Source: Chloroflexota bacterium (GTDB lineage: Bacteria > Chloroflexota > Anaerolineae > Anaerolineales > UBA11858). From it: a DNA stretch of 36,857 nucleotides. The DNA is taken from positions 1 to 36,857 of the forward strand of contig JABGRQ010000107.1 in the NCBI GenBank assembly GCA_018648225.1. Reading direction: 5' to 3'. The notes under the pieces were generated by a model, which worked only from the letters and a program-made list of their open reading frames with translations, made no database searches and had not been told where the DNA came from. How positions within the stretch are numbered: position 1 is the stretch's first letter; each line of letters opens with the position of its first letter. Made by a program: the position numbers and the translations under genes. Positions 16,904 through 24,920 of this stretch are shown piece after piece.

Positions 16904-18175
16904 TCAAGATAGCCAATCCCTTATCCGATAATACAACGCCGCCATCGGCAAAAACCAGGTGCGGTTGCGATAAAAGAAATAGGTTTGATGTGAAATTTCA
17001 GCGAAAGGTGAGTTTGATTTTTCGCCGGTGAGCATTTGCGCCAATTCATGGCCCAGCCACAACGCCGTGTGCAAGCCGTGGCCGCCATATCCCAGCGCGT
17101 AATGGATATTTTCAACGCGCCCAATATGAGGCATCAAGTCGAAGGTCAGGCCAAGCTGCCCCGTCCAGGTGTGCGTGACGGCCACATCCGCAAGCTGCGG
17201 AAATGCTCGCAGCATTCCGGCGCGCAATTGTTGGGTAGATTCGCTCAAATCCAGATTTGTACTCAAATTGTTGCGACCACCCCACAGCAGACGTCCATCG
17301 GGGGTGAGACGAAAATAGTTGAGAAACCATTTTGAGTCCCAAAAAACGCGGCTACGAGGGCTGATTTCGTGCTGTATGTCTTTCGAGAGCGGTTCAGTCA
17401 CGATGCTGTAACTGCCCCCCGCAAAAACTCGGGGTTTGAGTTTGCGCACCAGTCGGTCGGTGTAGCCGTTGGTTGCCATGATAACTTCTTTTGCACGCAG
17501 CACGCCACGGGTGGTGTGCAAGTTATAACCCGCGGCCAATTTTTCAATACGCGTGACCGCGGCATGTTCAAAAAGTTGAGCGCCATATTTCGCAGCAACT
17601 TCAGCCAGCCCGAAAACCAATTTTGCCGGGTGAATGCCTGCGCCGTGGTCGTCCAGCAGACCGCCGAAAAACGCGTCGCTGCCAATTTCGGTACGCAATT
17701 CATCGGGGGAAATCAAGCGTAACTCGTGGCCTAGATGTTTTTTATGCCAGGCCTGCCTGGTTTTGAAGTTTTCAAAATGCGATGGCTTGAATGCAACCGC
17801 CAAATCACCATTTTGCTGCCAGTCGCAGTCAATGCCTTCTTCGGCAACCAACTCTTCAATCAGATTGAGCGCATCAAGTGAGGCCTGCCAGAAAATACGG
17901 CCATATTTTTCGCCGTAACGCTCAAAAACTGCGGGCGTGCCGCGTTTCAGGCCGCATCCGGTGATGCCCGCATTGCGAGAAGATGCCCCCCAGCCAATCA
18001 TCTCGCGTTCCAGCACAGCCACCGAAACGCCGCTCTTCGTAAGCGTACGCGCCGCGCTCAGGCCAGTATATCCGCCACCGATGATCGCAACATCCACTTC
18101 GGTGGGCAGTTCCGCAACCACCGACAAATCAGCAGGGCGGGGGTATTTGTCAGTCCAAAAAGATGTTAGCTTCAA
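16904..18175 (-). CDS. FAD-dependent amine oxidoreductase (DAO family, PuuB-like)
   Basis: 423 residues, close to the length of gamma-glutamylputrescine oxidase. The N-terminal FWTDKYPRPADL followed by the dinucleotide fold AIIGGGYTGLSAAR and an acidic end of strand 2 (VLERE), then WGASSRNAGITG, are typical of this DAO subgroup; a GYGGHGL motif binds FAD near the C-terminus. It would deaminate a (glutamyl)polyamine or secondary amine to an aldehyde in the cytoplasm. No gamma-glutamylputrescine synthetase is in the window. The only suitable start is TTG at 18173-18175, and both it and the GGAG 9 bases upstream lie inside a repeat bordering the four-helix-bundle gene. In an AOR-bearing anaerobe it could be a dehydrogenase rather than an O2-using oxidase. 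Confidence 0.85.
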   Translation of the reverse strand: MKLTSFWTDKYPRPADLSVVAELPTEVDVAIIGGGYTGLSAARTLTKSGVSVAVLEREMIGWGASSRNAGITGCGLKRGTPAVFERYGEKYGRIFWQASLDALNLIEELVAEEGIDCDWQQNGDLAVAFKPSHFENFKTRQAWHKKHLGHELRLISPDELRTEIGSDAFFGGLLDDHGAGIHPAKLVFGLAEVAAKYGAQLFEHAAVTRIEKLAAGYNLHTTRGVLRAKEVIMATNGYTDRLVRKLKPRVFAGGSYSIVTEPLSKDIQHEISPRSRVFWDSKWFLNYFRLTPDGRLLWGGRNNLSTNLDLSESTQQLRAGMLRAFPQLADVAVTHTWTGQLGLTFDLMPHIGRVENIHYALGYGGHGLHTALWLGHELAQMLTGEKSNSPFAEISHQTYFFYRNRTWFLPMAALYYRIRDWLS

Positions 18176-18198
18176 GGTTCAAGGCTCCAGCTTCAAGC
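18166..18198. repeat. Left border repeat of the four-helix-bundle gene
   Basis: Made of CTTCAAGG/GTTCAAGG units and ending in CAGCTTCAAGC (18188-18198). That 11-mer is perfectly inverted at 18611-18621, on the other side of the four-helix-bundle gene. The repeat contains that gene's stop codon and the start codon of the downstream oxidoreductase. Confidence 0.7.
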
Positions 18199-18564
18199 AT
18201 TCTTCTGTTTACGAACGGCTTTGATAAAACCTGTAAGAACCCGCCCAACTTCAGCGCGCTGGTCTTCCAGGTTTTGGTATACAGCATCGTCAACATAACC
18301 CAGACGGTGAGCTAAATGCAAATGGTATTCAACTTCTGAAAGTGATCCCTGAGCAAATCCTAAAAAGCGCAAAAAATCGGCTGGTGTGTGTCTACCTGAC
18401 CCTTCCGCAATATTGGCAGCCACAGATACAGCCGCTCTGCGAATTTGCGAAGTAAGACCATATTTTTCGGCATCTGGAAAATATGAGTGCGTAATCCCGT
18501 AGATCGCCACGGCCAAATCATCAGCCTTTTGCCAGACGATGATCTTTTTAAAATCTCGCGCCAC
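18193..18564 (-). CDS. Four-helix-bundle protein (23S rRNA intervening-sequence protein family)
   Basis: A 123-residue cytoplasmic protein of the S23/four-helix-bundle family (TIGR02436 type). Recognisable parts are the N-terminal FKKIIVWQKADDLAVAIY, YGLTSQIRRAAVSVAANIAEG and FLGFAQGSLSEVEYHLHLA. Members were first found in intervening sequences of 23S rRNA genes but are widely scattered as solo genes; molecular function is unresolved. The start is GTG at 18562-18564 with AAAGGA 7-8 bases upstream. It splits an otherwise metabolic series (aldehyde dehydrogenase, then oxidoreductase) and is bracketed by inverted repeats, suggesting late insertion. Confidence 0.9.
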   Translation of the reverse strand: MARDFKKIIVWQKADDLAVAIYGITHSYFPDAEKYGLTSQIRRAAVSVAANIAEGSGRHTPADFLRFLGFAQGSLSEVEYHLHLAHRLGYVDDAVYQNLEDQRAEVGRVLTGFIKAVRKQKNA

Positions 18565-18603
18565 TGTTTACATCCTTTTCATGCCCATAGCTTGCATCTT
18601 TTG

Positions 18604-18626
18604 GCTTGCCGCTTGAAGCTGCAAGC
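18604..18626. repeat. Right border dyad of the four-helix-bundle gene
   Basis: GCTTGCCGCTT and AAGCTGCAAGC form an imperfect 11-bp dyad (one mismatch). Its GCTTGAAGCTG (18611-18621) is the inverse of the left border at 18188-18198. It ends at the aldehyde dehydrogenase stop codon. Confidence 0.7.
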
Positions 18627-20074
18627 TAATACGGATACCAATAGTCCTTCACGCCGCCCTCAATATCCCAATGAACATGTTTGACATCATAGTACTCATC
18701 GAGACCTTCTTGCCCAAGTTCGCGGCCCAGGCCCGACATCTTCATGCCGCCAAACGGCCCGGCGAAATTATCGGTCAGGGGGTCATTGATCCAGATCGTG
18801 CCGCCTTTGACTTCATCAAAAAAGCGCTTCACCAGACGGGCATCGCGGCTCATCAGCGTCGCGCCCAACCCATACTGGCAATCGTTGGCAAGCGCGATGG
18901 CTTCGTCGAAATCCTTGTAGGGCATCAGAGGGATGACTGGCCCGAAGGTTTCCTCACGCATCAGGCGCATACTATGATCCACGCCGGTAACCACCGCAGG
19001 AGCCAGGAAGAACCCGCGTGAAAATTGGGCTGGCCGCTGGCCGCCGATGAGGATATTTGCACCCGCAGCCTGTGCCTCCGCAAGCTGGCCTTCCACTTTC
19101 TCGCGAAACCGATTGCGGATCATCGGCCCGATGTCGACGCCTTTATCCATTCCGTTTCCTATGCGCAGTTTTCCGACAAAATCGACCAGTTCTTCGCTAA
19201 ATTGCCCGAAGATGCTCTCATGCACATACACGCGCTCGGTGCTGGTGCAGACCTGCCCGGTGTTGATCAGGGCCGCATAGGCCAGCCCGCTGACAGCCAT
19301 ATCCATCTCGGCGTCGGGAGCGATGACCATGGGGTCTTTGCCACCCAGTTCGAGATGCAGTTTCTTCATCATTGGTCCAGCCAATGTGGCAATGCGCTGT
19401 CCAACAGCCAGCGAGCCGGTAAAGGCGATCACCGGGACATCAGGATGCGTCACCAGGGGTTCGCCTACCTCCGGGCCATAGCCCGTCACTACGTTGACCA
19501 CCCCCGGGGGTAGATGATCGCAGGCCACTTCGACCAACTTCAGGGTAGCCAGCGGCGTCAACTCCGAAGGCTTAATCACCACCGTATTGCCCGCAGCCAG
19601 CGCCGGGGCCATTTTCCAGGCCAATAACAAAAGCGGATAATTCCAGGGCACAATGCAGCCCACCACGCCATACGGTTCTTTAATCACAAAATTGAACTGT
19701 CCCGGATCGCCTGGGGGAATCACGCGCCCGCGTTCGTGGCGCGCTAACTCGGCGTAGTAGTCGAAAGTTTCTTCGACCCACCAAAGTTCTTCATCGTTCT
19801 CGGGGATGGGCTTGCCTTCTTCGAGCGTCAGCAGGTGTACGATTTCGTCATGATGTTCACGGATTTTTGCAGCCACGGCGTGCAAAGCAGCCGCGCGCTC
19901 GTTGGCCGGGGTGCGCTTCCATTCCTGAAAAGCCACTTTGGCAGCCGCGACGGCAACAAACGCATCTTCGATGGTGCCGCGGGCTGAATCGGCGAAGGCT
20001 TCTTCGGTGGCAGGGTTGATGATCGGGATGCGTTCGACGGAGTTCCCGTTGGTGAATTTTCCGTTGATATACAT
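18626..20074 (-). CDS. NAD(P)+ aldehyde dehydrogenase (aminoaldehyde/PuuC-like)
   Basis: 482 residues of the ALDH superfamily. Motifs are IPWNYP-type VPWNYPLLLLAWK, NTVVIKPSELTP, FTGSLAVG, the general base Glu242 (LELGGKDP), catalytic Cys276 (NTGQVCTS) and EETFGPV. The N-terminal YINGKFTNG and C-terminal GGMKMSGLGRELG look like betaine-aldehyde or gamma-aminobutyraldehyde dehydrogenases. It probably oxidises the aminoaldehyde released by the flavin oxidoreductase to GABA or a related acid. It is transcribed after potD, with AGGA about 7 bases before the ATG and an intercistronic hairpin in between. Confidence 0.9.
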   Translation of the reverse strand: MYINGKFTNGNSVERIPIINPATEEAFADSARGTIEDAFVAVAAAKVAFQEWKRTPANERAAALHAVAAKIREHHDEIVHLLTLEEGKPIPENDEELWWVEETFDYYAELARHERGRVIPPGDPGQFNFVIKEPYGVVGCIVPWNYPLLLLAWKMAPALAAGNTVVIKPSELTPLATLKLVEVACDHLPPGVVNVVTGYGPEVGEPLVTHPDVPVIAFTGSLAVGQRIATLAGPMMKKLHLELGGKDPMVIAPDAEMDMAVSGLAYAALINTGQVCTSTERVYVHESIFGQFSEELVDFVGKLRIGNGMDKGVDIGPMIRNRFREKVEGQLAEAQAAGANILIGGQRPAQFSRGFFLAPAVVTGVDHSMRLMREETFGPVIPLMPYKDFDEAIALANDCQYGLGATLMSRDARLVKRFFDEVKGGTIWINDPLTDNFAGPFGGMKMSGLGRELGQEGLDEYYDVKHVHWDIEGGVKDYWYPY

Positions 20075-20087
20075 AGCTCATCCTCGC

Positions 20088-20124
20088 AAGTGGGACGCAC
20101 TTTTTAATTAAGTACGTCCCACTT
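20088..20124. repeat. Intercistronic dyad between potD and the aldehyde dehydrogenase
   Basis: AAGTGGGACGCACTT (20088-20102) pairs with AAGTACGTCCCACTT (20110-20124), 14 of 15, with a 7-base AT loop. There is no T tract after it on the minus strand, so readthrough from potD is likely. It may stabilise or separate the transporter message. Confidence 0.75.
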
Positions 20125-20133
20125 CTTCACAAT

Positions 20134-21231
20134 TTATTCAGATGCTTTTACTTCTGTCCAAATGCGTTCGTACAGCGGGGTAGCATCGCCAACATCCTGA
20201 ATCCATTCCAGGCGCTCCATCGTCTCAGCCGAAGGGTAAATGGCTGGTTCTTCAAGAATTTCAGGATCAATGAACTCGTTGGCTGCTTCAACCGGACTGC
20301 CATACCAGGTGAAGTTAGTGATCTGCGCGGCTATTTCGGGCTGCAAAATGTAATTGATGAAAAGTTCAGCCGCATCCTGATTTTTTGAAGTCAACGGGAT
20401 GCACAGGTTGTCAGCCCAGACAACGCCGCCTTCTTCGGGGATGACGTACCAGATGCGCTCGTCGTCAACAGCGGCCATGAAGTAGTCGCCACTCCAACCA
20501 TGCCCAATGACAACCTCGTTTGCTGCGATCAAGTCTTCAAATTGATCGGAGTCATACGAGAAGATGAAGGGTTTGGTCTGGATCAGCAATTCTTTCGCTT
20601 CTTCGAGTTCGGCTTCGTTGGTAGTGTTCAGCGAGTAGCCTAGATACTTGAGCGCTGCGCCGATGGACTCTCGGCTATCGTTGAGCATTGTGATTTTGCC
20701 TTCGTATTCGGCGGCCATCACCGGATCAAAGATATACGCCCAGCTTGCGGGAGCATCTTCGAAAACTTCGCTGTTATACCCGATGCCGGTGGTACCCCAC
20801 TGATAAGGAACACAGTAGGTCAGACCCGGATCAAAGGGGGGATCGCTAAATAACGCGGAGAGATTAGCGATATTGGGCACGTTGGCGTGATTGAGTTCCG
20901 CCACCAGCCCTTCGGCAATCATAATTTCGACCATATAGTCAGACGGAACGATGAGATCGTAACCCGCGGCCCCAGCCTGAATTTTCGCCAGCAGTTCTTC
21001 ATTGCTAGAGAAGGTATCTTCAATGACTTTGATACCGTATTCTTCTTCAAAGGCAGTATAAACCTCAGGATCAATATACTCACTCCAATTATAGATGTGA
21101 AGTTCAGTAGCAACTTCTTCCTGAGCGGGTTCCGCTTCTGCTGGGGCTGCGGCCTCTTGCTGACCCTGACAGCCAATTAGCACAAGCGACAATGCGAGCA
21201 ATAACATACTAAGAACGAGAATTTTTTTCAT
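20134..21231 (-). CDS. potD: Polyamine ABC transporter substrate-binding lipoprotein
   Basis: A 365-residue lipoprotein with a lipobox ending at Cys21 (LVLIGC), then an Ala/Glu-rich tether. The mature part has ELHIYNWSEYIDPE, FEEEYGIKVIEDTFSSNEEL, LIVPSDYMVE and LCIPLTSKNQDAAELFINYIL, all typical of PotD/PotF. It binds spermidine or putrescine outside the membrane and delivers it to PotBC. AGGAGG sits shortly before the ATG. A 187-base gap separates it from potC, with a weak imperfect dyad (GGCTTT at 21361, AAAGCC at 21382), so its expression may be adjusted independently, as binding proteins often are. Confidence 0.92.
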   Translation of the reverse strand: MKKILVLSMLLLALSLVLIGCQGQQEAAAPAEAEPAQEEVATELHIYNWSEYIDPEVYTAFEEEYGIKVIEDTFSSNEELLAKIQAGAAGYDLIVPSDYMVEIMIAEGLVAELNHANVPNIANLSALFSDPPFDPGLTYCVPYQWGTTGIGYNSEVFEDAPASWAYIFDPVMAAEYEGKITMLNDSRESIGAALKYLGYSLNTTNEAELEEAKELLIQTKPFIFSYDSDQFEDLIAANEVVIGHGWSGDYFMAAVDDERIWYVIPEEGGVVWADNLCIPLTSKNQDAAELFINYILQPEIAAQITNFTWYGSPVEAANEFIDPEILEEPAIYPSAETMERLEWIQDVGDATPLYERIWTEVKASE

Positions 21232-21418
21232 CTTGATGCCTCCTTTGGCATATAAACACCTTTAGAAACCATTACTTAGCCTACGGTAATGAAATACACA
21301 CTTTTACTGATTTTCTTGCGAAGGCGTAAGCCTGAGTAGTTATGATTTTTATACTCGTAGGGCTTTCGCTACCGTAAACGAAAAGCCATAGTTCATTATT
21401 CGGATTGATGTATTCTAT

Positions 21419-22258
21419 TTAAACTAAATCTACTTTGCCATTGCCTCCTTTCTGTAATGAGAATGAAATGACCACAAATACGAAAGATGCCATCAGCATG
21501 ACGGCTGAGAGCGCGTTGATTTCGGGTGTTACGCCAAGCTTAACCAACGAGTAAATTCGCAAAGGCAGTGTTGTAGCGCCTGGCCCTGATGTAAAAAAGG
21601 TGATTACAAAATCATCTAAAGACAGCGTGAAAGCCAGCAGCGCTCCGGCCAGGATACCAGGCAATAACAACGGAAAAGTTACATAGCGGAACGTCTTCCA
21701 ATTATTGGCATATAAATCTTGAGCGGCCTCTTCGAGCGCATCATCAAATTGTGCCAGACGGGCGCGAACAACAATCGCCACAAAGGAAATATCGAAAGCG
21801 ATATGCGAAATGATGATCGTCAGCCGTCCCAGAGGCATTTTGACCATCACGAAGAAAAGTAGCAGCATGACCGCCATAGCAATATCGGGAATAATAATCG
21901 GCAGGTAGAGCAGCGCATCAAAAGGCAGCTTGCCCCAGAAATCGTAGCGTTCCATCGCCAGGGAAACCATCGTGCCAAAGATCGTGGAAATAAAAGTTGC
22001 AATCAAACTAACATAAAGACTGTTTCGCAGAGCCGCCCCGATAGCTTCGTCAACGAATAACTTTTTATACCATTCCAAAGTAAAACCATGCCAACTGCCA
22101 GTAACAAATTTCGAGGCGTTGAACGAAAAAATAATCAATATAATGATCGGCGCATACAAGAAAAAGTAGCTCATCAACCCGTGGGCAGTCAGGGCGTAAC
22201 GGCCAATTTTCAGCCGCAAAGGAATTTTCAACGGTTTCTGATTCAGGCGGCTAGCCAT
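21419..22258 (-). CDS. potC: Polyamine ABC transporter permease
   Basis: 279 residues with about six membrane helices. It opens LMSYFFLYAPIIILIIFSFNAS, as PotC does, and carries the EAA loop EEAAQDLYANNWKTFRYVTFPLLLPG that docks on the ATPase. It pairs with PotB as the membrane channel. The start codon overlaps the end of potB by 8 bases; AAAGGAG is 9 bases upstream inside potB. Confidence 0.92.
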   Translation of the reverse strand: MASRLNQKPLKIPLRLKIGRYALTAHGLMSYFFLYAPIIILIIFSFNASKFVTGSWHGFTLEWYKKLFVDEAIGAALRNSLYVSLIATFISTIFGTMVSLAMERYDFWGKLPFDALLYLPIIIPDIAMAVMLLLFFVMVKMPLGRLTIIISHIAFDISFVAIVVRARLAQFDDALEEAAQDLYANNWKTFRYVTFPLLLPGILAGALLAFTLSLDDFVITFFTSGPGATTLPLRIYSLVKLGVTPEINALSAVMLMASFVFVVISFSLQKGGNGKVDLV

Positions 22259-23192
22259 GATTAGGTTCTCCTTTCTGCCCCGCGACGGTGAAGCGGAAGT
22301 AGAACAAAGTACCGGCCAACATCAGCGCCATGAGTACAAATGAGATCGTTGCTCCGAATGGATAATCCCTGGCCGACATGAATTGCGAATAAATGACATT
22401 GCCGATCATCACCGATTTGGCGCCTCCTAACAGATCGGGCGTGACGTACGCCCCCAGGGAGGGGATGAACACCAAAATTGAACCGGCAATCACCCCAGGG
22501 AGAGTCAACGGAAAAATCACCCGAATGAATGCCTGCATGCGATTGGCATATAAATCCTGGGCGGCTTCCACCAGCGAACCATCAAAGCGTTCTATTGCTG
22601 CATAGCAGGGCAGCACCATATCGGGCAGCCAGCCGTAAACCAAGCCGATGACAATTGCCAGTGTGGTGCCAAAAAGGGGCAGCGGATTGGCTGTAACCTG
22701 CACAAACCCTTCCAGTGGCAGCCAGGGGAGCGTATTTTCTAGCCATAGCGCAGCATTGTGAATATGGCCAACCCAAATCGTATTGATCACACCCTGATCA
22801 CGCAAAATGAGAATCCAGGCGTAGGTGCGCACCAGAAAATTCGTCCAGAAGGGCAGCATCAACATCATCAACAAGGAATTACGCCGCTTCTCCGGCTGGG
22901 ATGCAATCCAAAACGCCATCGGATAGCCAATTAGAAAAGAAACTACGGTTGTAATGGCAGCAATATACAAGGTGCGCCCAAAGATGCGCAGGTAAAGCGG
23001 GTCTGAAAAATCAAAAAAGCGGGCGAAATTCTCCAGATTCAAATTCCACTCGACGCCACCGTAGGTGCCGCGCTCGCCAAAACTCATTGCCAACACTAAA
23101 ACCAGAGGAATGGCAAAAAACACCACTAACCAGAATAGACTAGGGAAAATCAGGCCAAAAACGCGCCATTTTTTTCGTTTGTCAGTTTGCAT
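22251..23192 (-). CDS. potB: Polyamine ABC transporter permease
   Basis: About 313 residues with six predicted membrane helices, opening LIFPSLFWLVVFFAIPLVLVLAMSF. The EAA loop is VEAAQDLYANRMQAFIRVIFPLTLPG, followed by FIPSLGAYVTPDLLGGAKSVMIGN, characteristic of PotB. I prefer the ATG at 23190-23192, 7 bases after AGGAG (23200-23204), over the TTG one codon upstream. It lies 16 bases after potA. Confidence 0.92.
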   Translation of the reverse strand: MQTDKRKKWRVFGLIFPSLFWLVVFFAIPLVLVLAMSFGERGTYGGVEWNLNLENFARFFDFSDPLYLRIFGRTLYIAAITTVVSFLIGYPMAFWIASQPEKRRNSLLMMLMLPFWTNFLVRTYAWILILRDQGVINTIWVGHIHNAALWLENTLPWLPLEGFVQVTANPLPLFGTTLAIVIGLVYGWLPDMVLPCYAAIERFDGSLVEAAQDLYANRMQAFIRVIFPLTLPGVIAGSILVFIPSLGAYVTPDLLGGAKSVMIGNVIYSQFMSARDYPFGATISFVLMALMLAGTLFYFRFTVAGQKGEPNHG

Positions 23193-23208
23193 CAAACATC
23201 TCCTGACG

Positions 23209-24294
23209 TTATTCTGTCAACAAGCTGGCATTGCGGGCATACCAACCAATGTGGATATGATCTCCGGCGCTGAAGCGCTGTGCAGACAAACCGCCACGAT
23301 TTTGCTCGCGTACTGCCAGGGTAGTTCCGTCTGTGATGCGAACGATATAACGTATATCCGTGCCAATATAGATGACTTCATCAACCGTGCCAGGAATATC
23401 GACCTCGCGCTTTTTCTCCGCCGAAACAGAGAGCTTCTCTGGGCGTACAGCCACCGTCACCGCCTGCCCCACCTGAACATCACGCGTGGGCAACAAAGGG
23501 ACCGGGACTTGCTCATCTACAGCCACAAAAACACGCTCATCCGTCAACCGCGAGACTTTCCCCTCCATGAAATTAGTTTCACCAATAAAATCGGCGACAA
23601 AACGATTGGCCGGATGCTCGTAAATTTCCTCCGGGTTGTCCAGTTGCCAAACCTTGCCTTCGTTCATCACCGCAATGCGGTCCGACATCGTCAGGGCTTC
23701 TTCTTGATCGTGCGTGACATAGATGAAGGTGATACCTACGCGTTGCTGCAAAGCTTTGAGTTCAAGCTGCATGGCTTTGCGCAATTTTAAATCCAACGCG
23801 CCTAATGGCTCATCCAGCAACAACACCTTTGGCTTATTAATCAGCGCCCGAGCCAGGGCAATGCGCTGTTGCTGCCCGCCCGAAAGCTGATCGGGTTTGC
23901 GATGCCCCACGCCGGGCAATTGCACCAATTCGAGCATCTCGTTGACGCGTTCTTTGATCTCATTTTTAGCAACTTTTTTCATTTGCAAGCCGAAGGCTAC
24001 ATTATCAAAAATCGTCATGTGAGGGAAAAGAGCATAACTTTGAAAAACGGTGTTGACCGGACGTTGGAAGGGCGGTTTAAACCCCTGAATTTCGCCACCA
24101 ATCAGCACATCCCCGGCAGTAGGCATTTCGAAACCCCCGATCATGCGCAGCGTGGTTGTCTTGCCGCATCCACTGGGGCCTAAAAGCGAAAAGAACTCGC
24201 CATCGCGGATCTGAAGCGAGACATCATCCACCGCGACGACTTGATCAAATTGCTTGGCAACATTAATAAGTTCTACGGCAAATTCACCGGGCAT
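23209..24294 (-). CDS. potA: Polyamine ABC transporter ATP-binding protein
   Basis: 361 residues. Walker A is GPSGCGKT (39-46), the Q-loop and VFQSYALFPHM follow, the signature is LSGGQQQR, Walker B VLLLDEPLGALD, and the switch His is in YVTHDQEEA. A C-terminal TOBE domain of about 120 residues has VAVRPEKL, typical of PotA. The frame is open upstream, but the start is set by AGGAG 6 bases before the ATG at 24292-24294. It follows the lrp-like gene by 13 bases and is co-transcribed with it. Confidence 0.93.
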   Translation of the reverse strand: MPGEFAVELINVAKQFDQVVAVDDVSLQIRDGEFFSLLGPSGCGKTTTLRMIGGFEMPTAGDVLIGGEIQGFKPPFQRPVNTVFQSYALFPHMTIFDNVAFGLQMKKVAKNEIKERVNEMLELVQLPGVGHRKPDQLSGGQQQRIALARALINKPKVLLLDEPLGALDLKLRKAMQLELKALQQRVGITFIYVTHDQEEALTMSDRIAVMNEGKVWQLDNPEEIYEHPANRFVADFIGETNFMEGKVSRLTDERVFVAVDEQVPVPLLPTRDVQVGQAVTVAVRPEKLSVSAEKKREVDIPGTVDEVIYIGTDIRYIVRITDGTTLAVREQNRGGLSAQRFSAGDHIHIGWYARNASLLTE

Positions 24295-24307
24295 TTTCAA
24301 CTCCTGT

Positions 24308-24769
24308 TTATGGTTTTGGCGGTTCGGCATGACCCCAACGATAGGATAATTTGTGCATTTTTAACATTAAAAACGAGCGCGTATTGGTCACACCGGGAAT
24401 TTTTTGCAGATTATCGTTCAGAAAAAAAACAAAATGCTGGCGATCCTTGCAAACAACCTCGGCAAAGAGGTCAAATTCACCCGCGACTTGAAATAGGTAA
24501 GAAACCTCAGGCAGTTGAGCAATTTCTTTGGCAACCTCGTTGATTCTGTCGGGCTGCACGCTGATGCCAATCATCCCGGCTTCGTTCCAGCCCAAATCTT
24601 GCGGGTCGGCAATCCCGACGATCTGCAAAACACCATCCGAGGTCATCTGATTGAAACGCCGACGGGCAGAACTTTCCGAAATACCTACTTTTTCGGCAAT
24701 TTCCGTAAACGGCATCCGGCCATCATATTGCAGCAAGCGAATGATTTCTCGATCGATTTCGTCTACCAT
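24308..24769 (-). CDS. Lrp/AsnC-family transcriptional regulator
   Basis: 153 residues from the ATG at 24767-24769. The N-terminal helix-turn-helix (IDREIIRLL, then FTEIAEKVGISESSARRRFNQM) is followed by a RAM ligand-binding domain (GMIGISVQP, VSYLFQVAGEFDLFAEV, GVTNTRSFLMLK). Lrp/AsnC proteins sense amino acids or related small molecules as octamers. As first gene of the pot operon it is the obvious candidate to control uptake and catabolism. The open frame continues upstream through the promoter and is not real there. The ATG has no Shine-Dalgarno and lies 7 bases from the -10 box, so translation is probably leaderless. Confidence 0.9.
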   Translation of the reverse strand: MVDEIDREIIRLLQYDGRMPFTEIAEKVGISESSARRRFNQMTSDGVLQIVGIADPQDLGWNEAGMIGISVQPDRINEVAKEIAQLPEVSYLFQVAGEFDLFAEVVCKDRQHFVFFLNDNLQKIPGVTNTRSFLMLKMHKLSYRWGHAEPPKP

Positions 24770-24776
24770 GAGCAGG

Positions 24777-24805
24777 ATAATAGCGCAAAACGCCACATTC
24801 GTCAA
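24777..24805 (-). promoter_or_regulatory. Promoter of the lrp-potABCD operon (leaderless start)
   Basis: On the minus strand, TTGACG (24805-24800) and TATTAT (24782-24777) are spaced by exactly 17 bases, a near-consensus sigma-70 promoter. The ATG at 24769 is the 8th base after the -10 box, so transcription should begin at or within a base or so of the start codon. Confidence 0.8.
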
Positions 24806-24830
24806 GAAAATGACGAAAAACGTCATTTTC
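24806..24830. promoter_or_regulatory. Perfect dyad operator upstream of the lrp promoter
   Basis: GAAAATGACG (24806-24815) and CGTCATTTTC (24821-24830) are a perfect 10-bp inverted repeat around AAAAA, abutting the -35 box. An AT-centred dyad of this size beside an Lrp/AsnC gene is a natural autoregulatory site. That it binds this regulator is inference. Confidence 0.65.
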
Positions 24831-24886
24831 GCGCCGATCAATGATCTTTTCCGCACCAATAGAACCCGATAAGCTTAGGCAAGCGC

Positions 24887-24919
24887 AAAAAGAGAGCGGC
24901 GGCCCGCCGCTCTCTTTTT
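24887..24919. terminator. Strong bidirectional terminator after the alpha-2-macroglobulin gene
   Basis: A GC-rich stem (AGAGAGCGGCGG with CCGCCGCTCTCT) flanked by an A run on the left and T5 on the right. Two bases separate it from the macroglobulin stop, and it isolates that transcript from the lrp promoter downstream. Confidence 0.92.
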
Positions 24920-24920
24920 G

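Noticed and set aside
24770..24859. Longer reading frame for the Lrp-like regulator
   Set aside because: The extension runs through a near-consensus promoter and a dyad; the family begins at MVDEIDREI.
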